Assembly (NCBI RefSeq): GCF_028858725.1
Contig: NC_084759.1
Location: 140,720,671-140,784,670, forward strand
Origin: Colius striatus
Taxonomy: Eukaryota > Chordata > Aves > Coliiformes > Coliidae
DNA length: 64,000 bases
Reading direction: 5' to 3'
This document shows, in pieces, positions 1 to 12,069 of the stretch; the stretch's first letter is position 1; the number at the start of each line of letters is the position of its first letter. The notes under the pieces were generated by a model, which did no database searches, was not told the DNA's origin, and was given only the letters and a program-made list of their open reading frames with translations. The translations under genes were made by a program, and so were the position numbers.

Positions 1-3000
1 GGATTTTCCAGGAAGCCTGTGTGTAGAAGTGGCTGGCAGGCCAGTTAAAGTCCCCAACCATTGATAAATCTTCTGTCTTGTCATTAAAAGTAGTGTTAGA
101 GGTAATGCTTTAAAAAGTGTTACAGTGTGTATGAGACAGCTGGAACTCAGCTTTCTATAATAACTCTGTAAATAGATACTGTAGCACAAGTGAAAAAAAT
201 GCTTATTTTCACCAGGGAAAATACTATGACCAGTGTTAACCTGAGATGGGGTTTTGTTGCATGGAAATTCCTTAATTTGGGGAACTTGAATGCAATTTCC
301 TTAACGTGGGAGTCGTAAAAAAAGAGAAACATCCTTAGACTGGGACCTGGGAAAATAAAAAGCAGACTTGAATTGCTGTCTTCTCCCTCCAGCACTGTGG
401 TGTAAATATTATTCAAATGCTAGGAAAGCATCATCTGGCACACTTGGAATTGACCATCTTCTGGTTGCTCCAGTCCCTGCCTTCATTCTTTGCATTTTCT
501 CCCTGGCTGGTGTGTGACAAGAGCCCTGTGCAGTTCCTTGTACAACATGTCACTGTAATGTGTTTCAGTGCAGCCTAGGATAAGGGCAGGAATTTCTTTG
601 GTCCACATCCCAAAAGTTTCATCTCAAGAATGTGGGCAGCTGTCATGTCCTTTACATGTCCCAGGTCAGAGAAGGTCATGAAGACTGGAACAAACGCAAC
701 ATTTGTTTGTGTCATTCCTTTACAAACCTCATCCATTTGTCTCAGCAGGACTGCAAAGTTGCTATTTTCATAAGCACGTGGTGCCTTGTTTTGATTAGGG
801 TTGAGGTTTGTTTTAGTTCAGAAGAATTCTCTTACGTGCTTAACAAGCTCCCTCAAGCACAATTAAGGACTTCAATACTTTTTCTCCTAAATACAAAACT
901 CTACTACCAAAAATGATATCAATTAGTGGAATGAGCATCACAGTAAGTGGGAGAGAAGATTTTTCTCAGTGGGGGCATTTTTAACACATTAGGAAATCTC
1001 TTTTTAATCATGTCAATTTTACTCTGTGGGGCTTCATCCAGATCCTCAGACTGGGTTACTCTTTTGGCTCCCATCTAAGAAAGAAGTCTCACAAAGCATT
1101 CTTATTATGGCCAGTTGGGTACAGTACACAGGGGCAAGAGGTCCCTTTGGAGTGGCAAAACTTAATCAGTTCTTCCCAAGGAAGACAGGAGTGGCTCTCA
1201 ATCTAGATCAACAATTACTACCCTATTATGAATTCAGTAGAATACAACTGAACTATTTATTATGAAAATATTATGCCCAGGTAGCCCTTCTGCTCATAAA
1301 TAAAAGAGGTTTACTGAGGGCAATTCCTCAGCTAATGAAACAATTCTTCTATCATAAGAAGCTTGTCATTTGGAACACAGTGTGTCGACAAGGAGCTGTT
1401 GTGGGAGAGCTAGAGCAGGATATCTGGTCATCGATGCCAATTAATTTCCCAAGGGAGAAGTATCATTTAGCAGAGGCACTGTGGTATAAGCAGTGCTGTG
1501 TCTCCGCCACCACCACCTATTTTCTTTCAAGCTAGCAAACAATAAAACAGCTAGACAGCTCTAATTACATTGGCACCTCCAGAAGAAAAGAAACAGGAGA
1601 AAAATCATCTACTACCAGCCTTTGGAGCGGAAGATAACATCTCTTCCAAAGCAGATGTAATTTTTATTTGCTTTCATAAGCAGCAGCCTGAAACATCCCC
1701 TTTTTTCCATAAAACGTGCCTTATCCTTCATCTGACAGAAGGAAAAAAGCATCAGCAAATTCTTCTGACCCTGGTGAGTCTCTTGTCTTCTCTTGACCAG
1801 GCTGTGCTGTGCACGTGGTGGGGGTGTAGGCCAAATGAAGCCCAAACCTTCAGCCAAGCAGAAATGTGAGGTTATTCCCAGGTTCTGTCTCCCACACAGC
1901 CTGTCACGTCTGCTTGCGTGGCACACACAGCTTCAGCAAAGGACTTTGGGCAAGTTCCAGTACTTTCTAGAAGGGAGAAATTGGGATGCTGTGGGTACAC
2001 TGGCACAGGCATCTTGTCTTTCCTTTCATCTGGACAGCTGAGATGCAGCTAGGGAGGAGTGTGGCTGCAGCTAAAGCTACCCATAAATGCCCAAGGAGTG
2101 GTGTGGGAGCTCAAGCAAGAGCATATGTCAGCTCAAGCCCCTGCAGGGGACACACTCCAGCAATGATTTCCCACCCAGACAGTTTAGTAAAAAGTACACG
2201 TAAAAATACCTTCATTTTGGCAAAGTAGCACCAGAAGGAACAGAGAGGCACTGAGAAATCAATAATCTGGGATTCTTCACCTAGGAAATTCCCTCAGAAC
2301 AATTCCCAAAGTGGAAACTTTTTCAGGCTGTTATTTCAAACTAGCAAGATTTTTTTTTTTTGTCCTGTCAATAAACATAGCTCCCACGTATCCAGAAAAT
2401 CTGTGTCCCTGGGAATGATCATGACATTTCCATCTGCAGGAAATAGCTCGTCTCCCACCTATCATCACAAAAGAAAAGCGAGTTTAAGGCAGGCTGAATC
2501 CTCAGTACTTAAAGAAATCACTTAGGAATTCTACAAGCTAGTGCAGCTGGAGACACGCTGGATATCCTGGCTTATGTTTGTTCTGGGGAGAGAGGTGGCC
2601 AAAACTAGGAATCTGTACGAACACAGTAATCTTCAAGAAAATCTGCCCGTTGAGAATCTGTCCTGCAGGCAGAGGAAGGGCAGACACTTTTATGTGCCTT
2701 TGTCAGGCTGGGAGGCCAGGGATGTGACACGATAGGGAAATGAGGATTTTTTTTTTTAACCTGGGAGTAGAGAGAAAAATAGGAATGAAGTAATTCACAG
2801 CTGTTTGATTGTGGATAAGCAAATGACAGCCAAAGCCCAGTCTTTTAGGAGGGTTGTGATCCGGATGGTAATTTGATCCATCATATGGAAATGCTGTCCA
2901 GGGTAAAATAAGGTGATTTTTGTACAAGAAGATCTAGCTTAAGCAGCCATGACCTTACCTTTCCTCCTGGGCACTCTGTGCAGGGTGTTCTCATTATGGC

Positions 3001-3109
3001 CTAATGAGGTGTAACAACACTGCTCATTAGAGAAAACTCGGAGCATGTCTACTCAAAATGGGGAAAATGTCAGCGCACTGGCAGATGGCTCCCAGGAACT
3101 AATGTCTCA
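1..3109. other. Intergenic, no gene seen
   Basis: Only short unsupported open frames occur here, with no splice-flanked conserved coding and no repeat that I can name. It lies about 9 kb beyond the 3' end of USP18. I see short A/T runs (for example at 2348 and 2749) and nothing else. Confidence 0.6.
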
Positions 3110-3644
3110 GGAGCTTGAATCCTGTACTCAGTGCTGGTGAGGCTGCACCTCAAATACTTTCTTCAGTTCTGGGCCCCTCACTACAAGAAGGACATGGAGG
3201 TGCTGGAGTGTGTCCAAAGACAGGCAACAAAGCTGGTGAAAGGTCTTATGAGAAGCAGCTGAAGGAATTGGGGTTGTTTAGCCTGTAGAAGAGGAGGCTG
3301 AGGGGAGACACAATCACTCTACAACTACCTGAAGGGGAGTTGTAGCGAGTGGGAGTCAGTCTCCCAAGTAATGAGTGATTGGATAAGAGGAAATGGGCTC
3401 AAGTTGAGCCAGGAGAGGTTTAGATTGGAGATTAGGAAGAACTTTTTTTACAGAGAGGGTTGATTAGACACTGGCACTGGCTACCCAGAGAGGTGATGGA
3501 GTCACCATCCCTGGAGGTATTTAAAGACATATAGATGAGGTGCTGCAGGCCATGGTTTAGTGATGGGCTTGATGATATTAAAGGTCTTTTCCAACTGAAA
3601 CAATTCTATGATTCTATAATTCTAATTATTCTAATTATTCTAAT
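3110..3644 (+). mobile_element. CR1 retrotransposon fragment
   Basis: The piece shows CR1 3'-end features: a 'gtgaggctgcacctcaaata' segment, a 'ctacctgaaggggagttgta' segment and a 'ccctggaggtatttaaagac' segment. It ends in degenerate ATTCTATG/ATTCTAATT repeats at 3604-3644. It is 5'-truncated, as most CR1 copies are, and carries no intact frame. Confidence 0.9.
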
Positions 3645-5814
3645 CCCATGAGCCAGTGGACCAGGCGGAGATCCAAATGGTGAGGCTGGAGGGCAGCAAG
3701 TGTTTTCTAGCATGCCTCCTTCGCCAGGGATCTCTCGTGGAAGGTGGACAGCAGCTGTGGGGGATGACACACAACCTGGGAGCCACTCTCCTAGCCTCAC
3801 AACCACAGAACATCCCTGGCAGGGAAACACAGAGGCAGCTCATGAAATGGCACATCTTCTCATCTTGAGGAAGTGCCACTTTTGTGCACCTTATTTCTTC
3901 TGTGGTCTTGTCAGTCAAGTAAAATGAGAATGAGATACTCTAAAATTCCAACGATTCATACAACAATTAAACAAAACAAAGGGAAAAAAGCGAAACTGGT
4001 GAAAATCAACTTGCCAGCTTCCAGCAGATAGAAGTTACTTTATTTTTCCTACCATTGTTGTTGGGGGAAAAAACAAAACAAAGCATAACATACAGGAGTT
4101 AACAGGCTGAGGCCGGCAGCACAGCAGGAGTGACCACGAATACAATAGCCCTGCTTCCTATCTCAGGGGCAGCTGAGAGCACAGCAGCACAGCCTCAGTT
4201 CCTGTCTCTGTGGCTGACAATGGATATGGACTTAAAAAAAAAATCCCTCTCAAATCAAGCTCTTTTTTAAATCCAAGAGTTGACCTCTTCCTTCCCTCCA
4301 TCCACAAAAAGCTTTCCCCTGACACAGAAGAGTTAATTCCCAGACCAGTTGATCCCCTGGCACTCTGCAGACTTGTCTGGGACCTTGGAGCTCGCCTCAT
4401 GTGAGGCAAGTTATCCAAGGACATACCTTACTGACAATGAAGAGATCTTCTCACAACCCTCTCATCTTTTTTTTCGTAGTGTGTCCCCAGTCTCTCTTTC
4501 TGGCACAGGTGGGCACCACCAAAGTGACCATACCCAGCATGGATGTCAAAATTCACTGCGTCTCCTGCTGTTCCTCGGAGAGACTGAAATGAAAAGTCAA
4601 TAATTTGGTAAAGAGCAGAAAAAGGAAGTGTGCTGTTCTCCATATGTGGAGACATAAAGCTCCCGAATAATGAGGTGTTTCAGTTTGGGTTTTGCTTTCA
4701 TAAGTTTGCTAGAATAAAATGGCTATGGGAATCACTGATGAGTTGCCTAAGCCGATCTGCCCTTTTCTAAGGTTAGACATTCACGTTAGGACAGCAGGCT
4801 ATCTCAAAATAAGTTCTAATTTGCCTAGAAATTAAAAACAATTTTAGTGTGAAATGCTGTCAACATGAAGAAACAAATTACCTTTGGAAAGCCGGCTGGC
4901 CCTGCACGCAGACAAGCTGGCTCTTGTCCACACCGGACAAGGGAGGGCAGAGGACAGCAAAAGATTACAGACAGTGCCACCTCCTGGGTAAAATACACAA
5001 CCTGGCTTTTAACAGCAAAGTAAATCACTTCAGATTCTTGGCTTAGAGACACTGAAGTGCTGTTTGGTGACAGGATACCGATTATGGAAAATAGCACTTG
5101 AAACAGAAACGTGATCCAAAACTGCAATCACGTCCTGCATTTAACTTCAATACATTCCCACCCATCATCTTCTTTGGTTTTTTAGTGCTTTCACTTGTCC
5201 AAGTCTTTCCAATGAAGGGGTGCTTGGTTGATCTAAATTAAAAAGAAAAAAAAATACCAAAACAAACATATAGAAACTGCAGCTGTTTTCCCCCACACGG
5301 TTATACACAACCAAACAGCCAGTTTAAAGATTCACAGGTTTCCTTTCTGCAGCCTTGCTCCCCATCCCACTGTGCCTTAGCCCTGGGTGCTGCTGCAGCC
5401 TCAGAAAGCTGCTGTGCGATGGAAACAACAGTTACTTTAAGGCTTCTTAGTGCCCTTTGTCATCAGACCTATCAAAACTGAAAGCGTCAAACTCAGCTCC
5501 ACTTGTGTGTAAGTTGTGTGATGATTAGCAACAGCTGACCCAAAAATACAGGAATAATAATTTAAGATACTGTTAACTCTGACTGGACAGCGTTTCAGAG
5601 TGCTGGCAGCTTGCAGTTTAACATATTTGGTTTCTTCTGTCGAATCCAGGGGACAATACACTATTTTTCTGTCTTTTTTAAGAATCTCGCTTTCTTAAAA
5701 TTTGCAGTTCATTTCCAGACTCCTTTTACAGTTATAATTCAGTATAACCTTAAATCTTCTCTCTGGTAAAGAACTACCCAAACTCTTTTCCTGCCAAGTG
5801 CTGTATACTCACCT
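3645..5814. other. Intergenic, no gene seen
   Basis: Nothing recognisable. Open frames of up to about 100 codons occur, but they overlap each other on both strands and show no family resemblance. Confidence 0.5.
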
Positions 5815-6238
5815 TCTGCCATTTGTGGAGCATCTCCCTTATGATGAAAGGCTGAGGGAGCTGGGACTCTTCAGCTTGGAGGAGACTGAGAGGTGATCTC
5901 ATGAATGTTTACAAATACATAAAGGACGGGTGCCAGGAGAATGGAGCCAGGCTGTTCTCACTGATGTCCAATGATAGGACATGGGGCAATGGGTACAGGC
6001 TGGAACATAAGAGGTTCCAAAGAAACACAAGGAAGAATTTCTTCACTGTGAGAGTGACAGAGCACTGGAACAGGCTGCCCAGATGGGTTGTGGAGTCTCC
6101 TTCTCTGGGGACATTCAAAACACACCTGGATAGTTCCTGTGTGACCTGCTCTAGACGGCCTGCTCTGGCAGGGGAGTTGGACTAGATGATCTTTCGAGGT
6201 CCCTTCCAACCCTGGAGATTCCATGATTCTCTGATTCA
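5815..6238 (+). mobile_element. CR1 retrotransposon fragment
   Basis: This CR1 3' end includes 'cccttatgatgaaaggctga', 'aggctgcccagatgggttgt' and a terminal 'ccatgattctctgattc'. It is visibly very close to the copy at 59005-59380, which suggests one young subfamily. Confidence 0.9.
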
Positions 6239-6769
6239 TTTTTAAGCCCTTGTTCATTTTTTTTCCCACTTTTTTATTTACATCGTGCAGATGTAGCTCA
6301 GAAGCATTTCTATTCCAGTTCTTTTACTTCATCTATGTCTGGATTTTTTTGTTGTCAATGAAACCCTCTGAAGCGCTGGTGACTCCTGGGCACATTTCCA
6401 CAGGCAGGCGCAAACAGCACTGAGCTGGCCAATACAAAGCTGGTAAAATACAAGCCAGCCACATGGGAAACAGCATGGAGTCAGAGCTAGATAGCTCTCT
6501 CCTAAAAACTGCTTCATAAAATGCCTTCAGAAGGTTGCTTTCTGTCTGCACTCATTAGGAAAGTGCTGCTCCCTGCTCACAGATTTGAGCCCATGTTACA
6601 GAAGAAATACCAGCATGGATGTTACCTGGCAATGCTGATCCTGGCTTGACATAGCCAAAATGTCTCTGGGAGTACAGTCTCAGTCAGGGCAGGAGTTTCT
6701 GCTCCTGCTCAAAAACAAGAACAGAAAAACAACAAGACAAAGCTGCCTGAAAGACAAACTCTGCCATGG

Positions 6770-7258
6770 TGAGGCCTCATCTGGAGTCCCCAGTTCAAGA
6801 GGGACAGAGAACTTCTGGAGAGAGTCCAGTGTAGGGCCACTGAGATGATCAGGGGACTGGAACATCTTCCTTATGAGGAAAGGCTGCGGAAACTGGGGCT
6901 GTTTAGTCTGGAAGAGAGTGCAAGGGGACTTCATTAATACTTAGAAGTATTGAAAAGATGTATGTAAAGAGGATGGGGCAACACTTCTTTTCTATATTGT
7001 CCATTGAGAAGACAAAGGGGTAGTGGACAAAAGCTGGAACACAGAAAGTTCCACTTAAGGAAAAACTTCTTTCCTGTTCAGGTGATGGAGCCCTGGCACA
7101 GGCTGCCCAGGGAGGGTGTGCAGTCTCCTCTTCTGGAGGTTTTCAAAACCTGCCTGGATCTGTTCCTGTATGACCTGAGTGGACCTGCTTTGGCAGGAAG
7201 GTTGGACTGGATGATCTTTAGAGGTCCTTCCAAACTCTACCATTCTGTAGTTCTGTGA
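6770..7258 (+). mobile_element. CR1 retrotransposon fragment
   Basis: It begins in the CR1 segment 'gtgaggcctcatctggagtc', continues through 'aggctgcccagggagggtgt' and ends in an 'attctgtagttctgtga' tail. It is degenerate and non-coding. Confidence 0.9.
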
Positions 7259-7529
7259 AAGGCAGCACTGGCTACCAAGAGGGCAAAAGCCTTGTGCCCA
7301 GGGGCTGCCATGGGCACCGACTGAACCCCAGGCTGCCGAGGCGTGACCCTGAGGACAAAAAGGCACCAACTGCCAGAGAGAGGATTTGCTCAGCAAAGGT
7401 GACATCTGTTAAGAGAAGGTGCCTTTGATGATTTCACTCTACCACTGTTCCCCTGCAGGAACATCGTGAAATTATTCACCATTGGAATCTATCAGACATA
7501 ACAGATTATTATGATCCACAAAACTATCA

Positions 7530-7640
7530 GTATCATAGAATCATAGAATGGTAGGGGTATCCATAGTAGAATGTAGTAGAATGGTAGAATGGTAGGAATA
7601 TCATAGTATCATAGAACTGTAAAGCTATTCATATTAAAAT
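7530..7640 (-). repeat. Expanded CR1 terminal-octamer array
   Basis: Many imperfect copies of 'atcatagaat' and 'agaatggtag' stand next to each other at the 3' side of the following minus-strand CR1. This looks like expansion or stacking of CR1 tail repeats. Confidence 0.6.
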
Positions 7641-8330
7641 TCATAGAATCATTATGGTTGGAAAAGCCTTTAAGAGCACTGAGCCCAACCACTAACCTCA
7701 CGCTGTCAGGCCCATCACTAAACTAATGTCCGTCAGCAACCGTTCTAACTCATCTACATGTCTTTTGAATATCTCTAGGTCTGGTGACTCCACCACTTCT
7801 CTGGGCAGCCCCTTCCAATGCTTAATAACTCTTCTAGTGAAAGAGTTTTTTGTAATCTAAACCTTCCCCGGTGCAACTTGAGCCCATTTCCTCTTGTCCT
7901 ATCATTCGTTGCTTGGTAGAAAATATTCACCTCCACCTCACTACAACTCCCATTTAGGTACTTGTAGAGAGTGATCATGTCTCACCTCAATGTCCTCGAG
8001 GCTGAACATCCCCAGCTGCTCTTCATCAGGCTTGTGCTCCAGACCCTTCACCAGCTTCACTGCCCATCTCTGGACACACTCCAGCACCTCCATGTCCTTC
8101 TTGTAGTGAGGGGCCCAAAACTCAACAGAGTGTTTGAGGTGCAGCCTCACTAGTGCCAAGTACAAGGGGACAACCACCTCCTTGGTCCTGCTGGCCATGC
8201 TCTTTCTGATGCAGGCCAGGATACCTTTGGCCTTCTTGGCTACACGGCTGGCTCATGTTCAGCTGCTGTCAACCAACACCCCCAGGTTGTTTTCCACGAG
8301 ACAGCTCTCAATTACGAGCAATGCCCCAAT
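7640..8330 (-). mobile_element. CR1 retrotransposon fragment (ORF2 3' end)
   Basis: On the minus strand this carries the end of CR1 ORF2 (broken frames near 7775-8198) and the 3' UTR. It starts with 'catagaatcattatggttgg' read on the plus strand. Stops and frame changes interrupt the coding part. Confidence 0.85.
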
Positions 8331-10970
8331 ATGATTTGCAGAGCTCATTGCAGTTTAGAGTCATTGTAGTTTTCTTAACCCATGGTCTTTAATCCATATT
8401 AGAACAGGTCATTTTTTTTAAGGTCTCTATTTAAAATGTATGCCTCATGTGCAGCATTTTTGTGTAAACGACAAAGATTCCTAGTTGACAAGTGATTCAC
8501 GAATTAAAAGTGATACTGGAAGGATCAAAAGAATATTTCTCTTTCACATATCATTTGGAGATTTACAACACACTGAAGTTTTAGAGATTATACATGTTGT
8601 AATATTTATTATAGAATTTTACTTTTGTTCAGTGTTTCTTGAAGATGAGCAGCATCTGGATCTGAGGAGGACTCTGTCAGAGGTGAAGCAGAGCATGTGT
8701 ACTTTGCTACTGCTCCTTCCCTTAAGACATGGTAATCCCAAACCAAACAGAAAAGGGGAAGGAAGAGATACCAGGACCTACAGTCATCTCTCCACACACG
8801 CACTCTTGGCTTCATCTGGCTTTTCCAAGCCCCAACTACCTGTGCCAGGCTTCATTTGCACAGGGGCTCAAACACAAGACCAATCATTCTGACTTCTTTG
8901 CAGTGGCTCTACAGTGGAAAATTCTTTTCTGGCAGAAATCCAGGTGGTGCTTTTCTGTTGGCAGCCCGTGAGAGACGTGGACTCCATGTTGGAACTGATC
9001 TCCATGTTTTAAGTGCCTCTTCATACAACAGGACTGACCCCCATGTTTTTAGCTGAGTCTCGTCCTCGGGCAGTTAACCTGCTGTTACTGTGGATGCAGA
9101 GGCAGCCACAGTGACTGCAAAAGCCACTCAGGTCAGGCAGAGTTTTTGAATCTACATGTAGCCCAGTTTGCACACCCTCCCACTCCTCCCACAGCCCATC
9201 CAGACGTGGTAGCAATGTCAGCTTTCATGTGACAGCAAACATGACAATAAACCTGCTGTGCCTCCAGCATCAGGGTAACGTGCCTAGGGAAGGCTTAGCC
9301 TCATTTCCTCAGCTCTTGGAGGTAAACATTGGCAGTAGCTTTAGCCTGAACATTCCATTTGAGCATGCCAACTCTATGCATGTGGCCTGTGGCCTTCCAC
9401 TTGCATTTATGGTGTTTAGGAATAATAGACTGAGAATAATCCACCAGCTGTACGTGCTAGGGAATTTAGCCCATACTATTTTACTCAAAAAACACCAACT
9501 ACTTTTCCTTGAGGTAACATCTGAAAAGATCCTTAGTATCTCTCAGCAATTGCTTCCTGGATGGGTGCTTCCTGGAAGGTTATGGCACATTTGAGGCGTT
9601 TTTCTGAAGCACAGCTTTTTTTTTAAGGTTCAAGTTATATCAAATTGGAAAGCTCTTGCCAGTCTCTTAACCCATTAACTTCTCCATTTCTGGAAGCGCA
9701 TCGTCTTTCAGCTACTTCACATGTGCAAAGTGCTGGATAAAGCAGACAAGAACTTGGTTTTCTTACTCACTCCTTGCAAGGCGCTTTACAAAGATGTAAC
9801 TCATTCCCGAAGGCAAAGAGGCGGAAAAGGCCTCATCCCAGGTGACAAACAACACCCTGGGTTTGTAGCAGCATGGACAATATGAATACAAGAGAGTTCA
9901 ATAGAAGGATGGACCTCGCTAGTACAGTGAAATAAAGAGCTGCTAGTTCATGAAAAACATTGTTTCACAGCTGTGCTCCGAGATTTCTCAATTCACATTC
10001 CACATACCGAGAGAAAATGGACGTGATTTGGGAACTTCATCACTCTGAAAATAACATGACATTAACTATAGCTGCTATTATGACTAAATTAGTAATTCTA
10101 ACATGTGCTCAGCCCCACAAAAATAGCACCCTTGTGAAAACACAGTCAAAGAATAGGTTGGGCTGGAAGGTACCTTTAGATCTCAAACTAGTAGAGTCTC
10201 CATCTTTCACAGACTGTGGTATGTCAAGACTTACCACAAGGAATACTCTAAAAGCACCACAACCAAAGCTTTTTGTTTTCCTCACAACTGAGTCTTGTGA
10301 GGAGCTTTTGGAGTGCACCTCTTCTGATTACCACATATTACCAACCTTCCTTTCAAGCTCTCTCCACGTTTTCCCTCCAGCTGTGTGGTCTTGCCATGGT
10401 AACCCAGGCTGAACCAACAGCACAGAGTGACTGGGCTCAATGGGACATTGAAAAATTACTCAGCTCCCTTCATAAAATTGTTCTCTCCACAACACTTTCT
10501 GCTTCAGAACACATTTCCACTTCACGGGAAAAAATGGAAGGGAGAAAGCAATACAACTCCAATACTAAAGGAGAATCCCAAAAATTCAAGCATATCAAGG
10601 CACCTGACTTCTCCTATCACAGTATGTGGATTGTATTATGTAAAATCACTAGCTAGCTTCAGAATCCCTGTTGCTCTGAATATTGTCCTCTATAGAGAAT
10701 AGTGCATATAAATGCCTGATAAGCATGCTAAAACATCAATTATCTGTGTAAATATATATAAACTCATTCTTTAAATCACAACTGTTACAATAACTCCTGA
10801 CTTAAAACCACCTCCCCGTGCTGATGCCAACTTTCAGATACATCTCAACTCCTGGTGTGATGCATTTTCAGGAAGGTTTTAAGGAGTGACTATTGATGCT
10901 GCATGCATCATAAGGGTTCTGGCCCTTGTTCCTACCACGTCTCAATACTTTTGGGGTCCCCCACCCACAT
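8331..10970. other. Intergenic, no gene seen
   Basis: No repeat or gene is recognised. The longest open frames (plus-strand 8485-8892, 9229-9594 and 9960-10412) have no motif, no conserved-looking composition and no splice context that would support coding. Confidence 0.5.
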
Positions 10971-11545
10971 TAGAATCACAGAATCATTTCAGTTGGAAGA
11001 GACCTTTAAGACCATTAAATCGAGTCTTTGTCCCAGCCCTATCACCCACTAGACCATTTCCCTAAGTGCAACATCCAACCATCTCTTAAACACCTCCAGG
11101 GACTGTGAGTCCAGCACCTCCCTGGGCAGCCAGTTCCAATGCCTGACAACCCTTTCTGGAAAGAAAATGCTCCTCATATCCAGCCTGAACCTCCCTTGGC
11201 AACACTTGAGGCCACTTACTCTTGTTCTATTGCTTGTTACTAGGGAGAACAGACCGACTCCCACCTCGCTACAGCTTTCCTTTCTGGTAGTTGTAGAGAG
11301 CGATAAGGTCTCCCCTGAGCCTTCTTTTCTCCAGCCTAAACAGCCCCAGATCCCTCAACCGTTCCTCACAGGAGACATGCTCCAAATCCTTTACTAGCTT
11401 GGTAGCCCACCTCTGGATCCTCTCCAGCACCTCAATGTCCTTCTTGTAGACAGGGGCCCAAAACTGGACACATTATTCAAGGTGTGGCCTTATCAAAGCC
11501 GAGTACAGGGGAATGATCACCTCCCTATTCCTGCTGACAACAGAT
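10971..11545 (-). mobile_element. CR1 retrotransposon fragment
   Basis: Plus-strand reading starts 'agaatcacagaatcatttca', the complement of the CR1 tail. It runs through 'ctgggcagccagttccaatg' and 'tcctctccagcacctcaatg'. The ORF2 end is broken. Confidence 0.9.
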
Positions 11546-12020
11546 TGCCAGCATCTAACATGATGCTAAAAGGACAGAGTAAGTCTCAAGGTCTTCCTAG
11601 ACAGGTATGGTTATTGCAGGTCTCCAGCTGTACCAAGTGCCTCCCCAGAGCATCACACAGGCTTTCAGGCCAAACCCTTCCCCTGCACTGGAACCTAAGC
11701 ATCAGCACTAAAGAAAACTGGTAAGTCAGGAAAGTCAGTCCTTGACTCTGATATCTTTTCAGAGGAAATTAATATATAAACTCACATAACCAACAAAAAA
11801 ACATGAAACAAAAAGTTTCTAAGTGCAACAGTTCTTGGATCCTTTCTCTAGCTGAGTCTCTCCTGCACTTTTTGCATAAATAAATGTGAGGGCAGCAGTC
11901 ACTGAGTGAGTGCAGAATGTCTTTCTTGTGAACACTTTCTTGTGCCACACTGACACAGAGGTGCAGAGCTCCAAGGGCAACACACAGCTTCCCAACGTGT
12001 TCTGATATGCCTGGATAAGG
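11546..12020 (-). other. USP18 3' flank or 3' UTR
   Basis: This lies immediately downstream of the USP18 stop, so at least part should be 3' UTR. I found no canonical AATAAA on the minus strand here, so the transcript end is undetermined. Confidence 0.4.
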
Positions 12021-12069
12021 CTACTGAGAATGTTTTCTCATGTAAGTCAAGAGATAGGCCGTTTCTCCC
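12021..12069 (-). CDS. USP18: USP18 last coding exon
   Basis: It follows a 'cttccacag' acceptor and encodes GETAYLLTYMRKHSQ then TAG. The split Trp codon joins TG from 12643 to the first G here. Human USP18 ends with the similar QETAYLLVYMKMEC. The exon is too short to be seen as an open frame. Confidence 0.93.

Noticed and set aside
8485-8892. 135-codon plus-strand frame
   Set aside because: No domain, no splice context and no compositional sign of coding.
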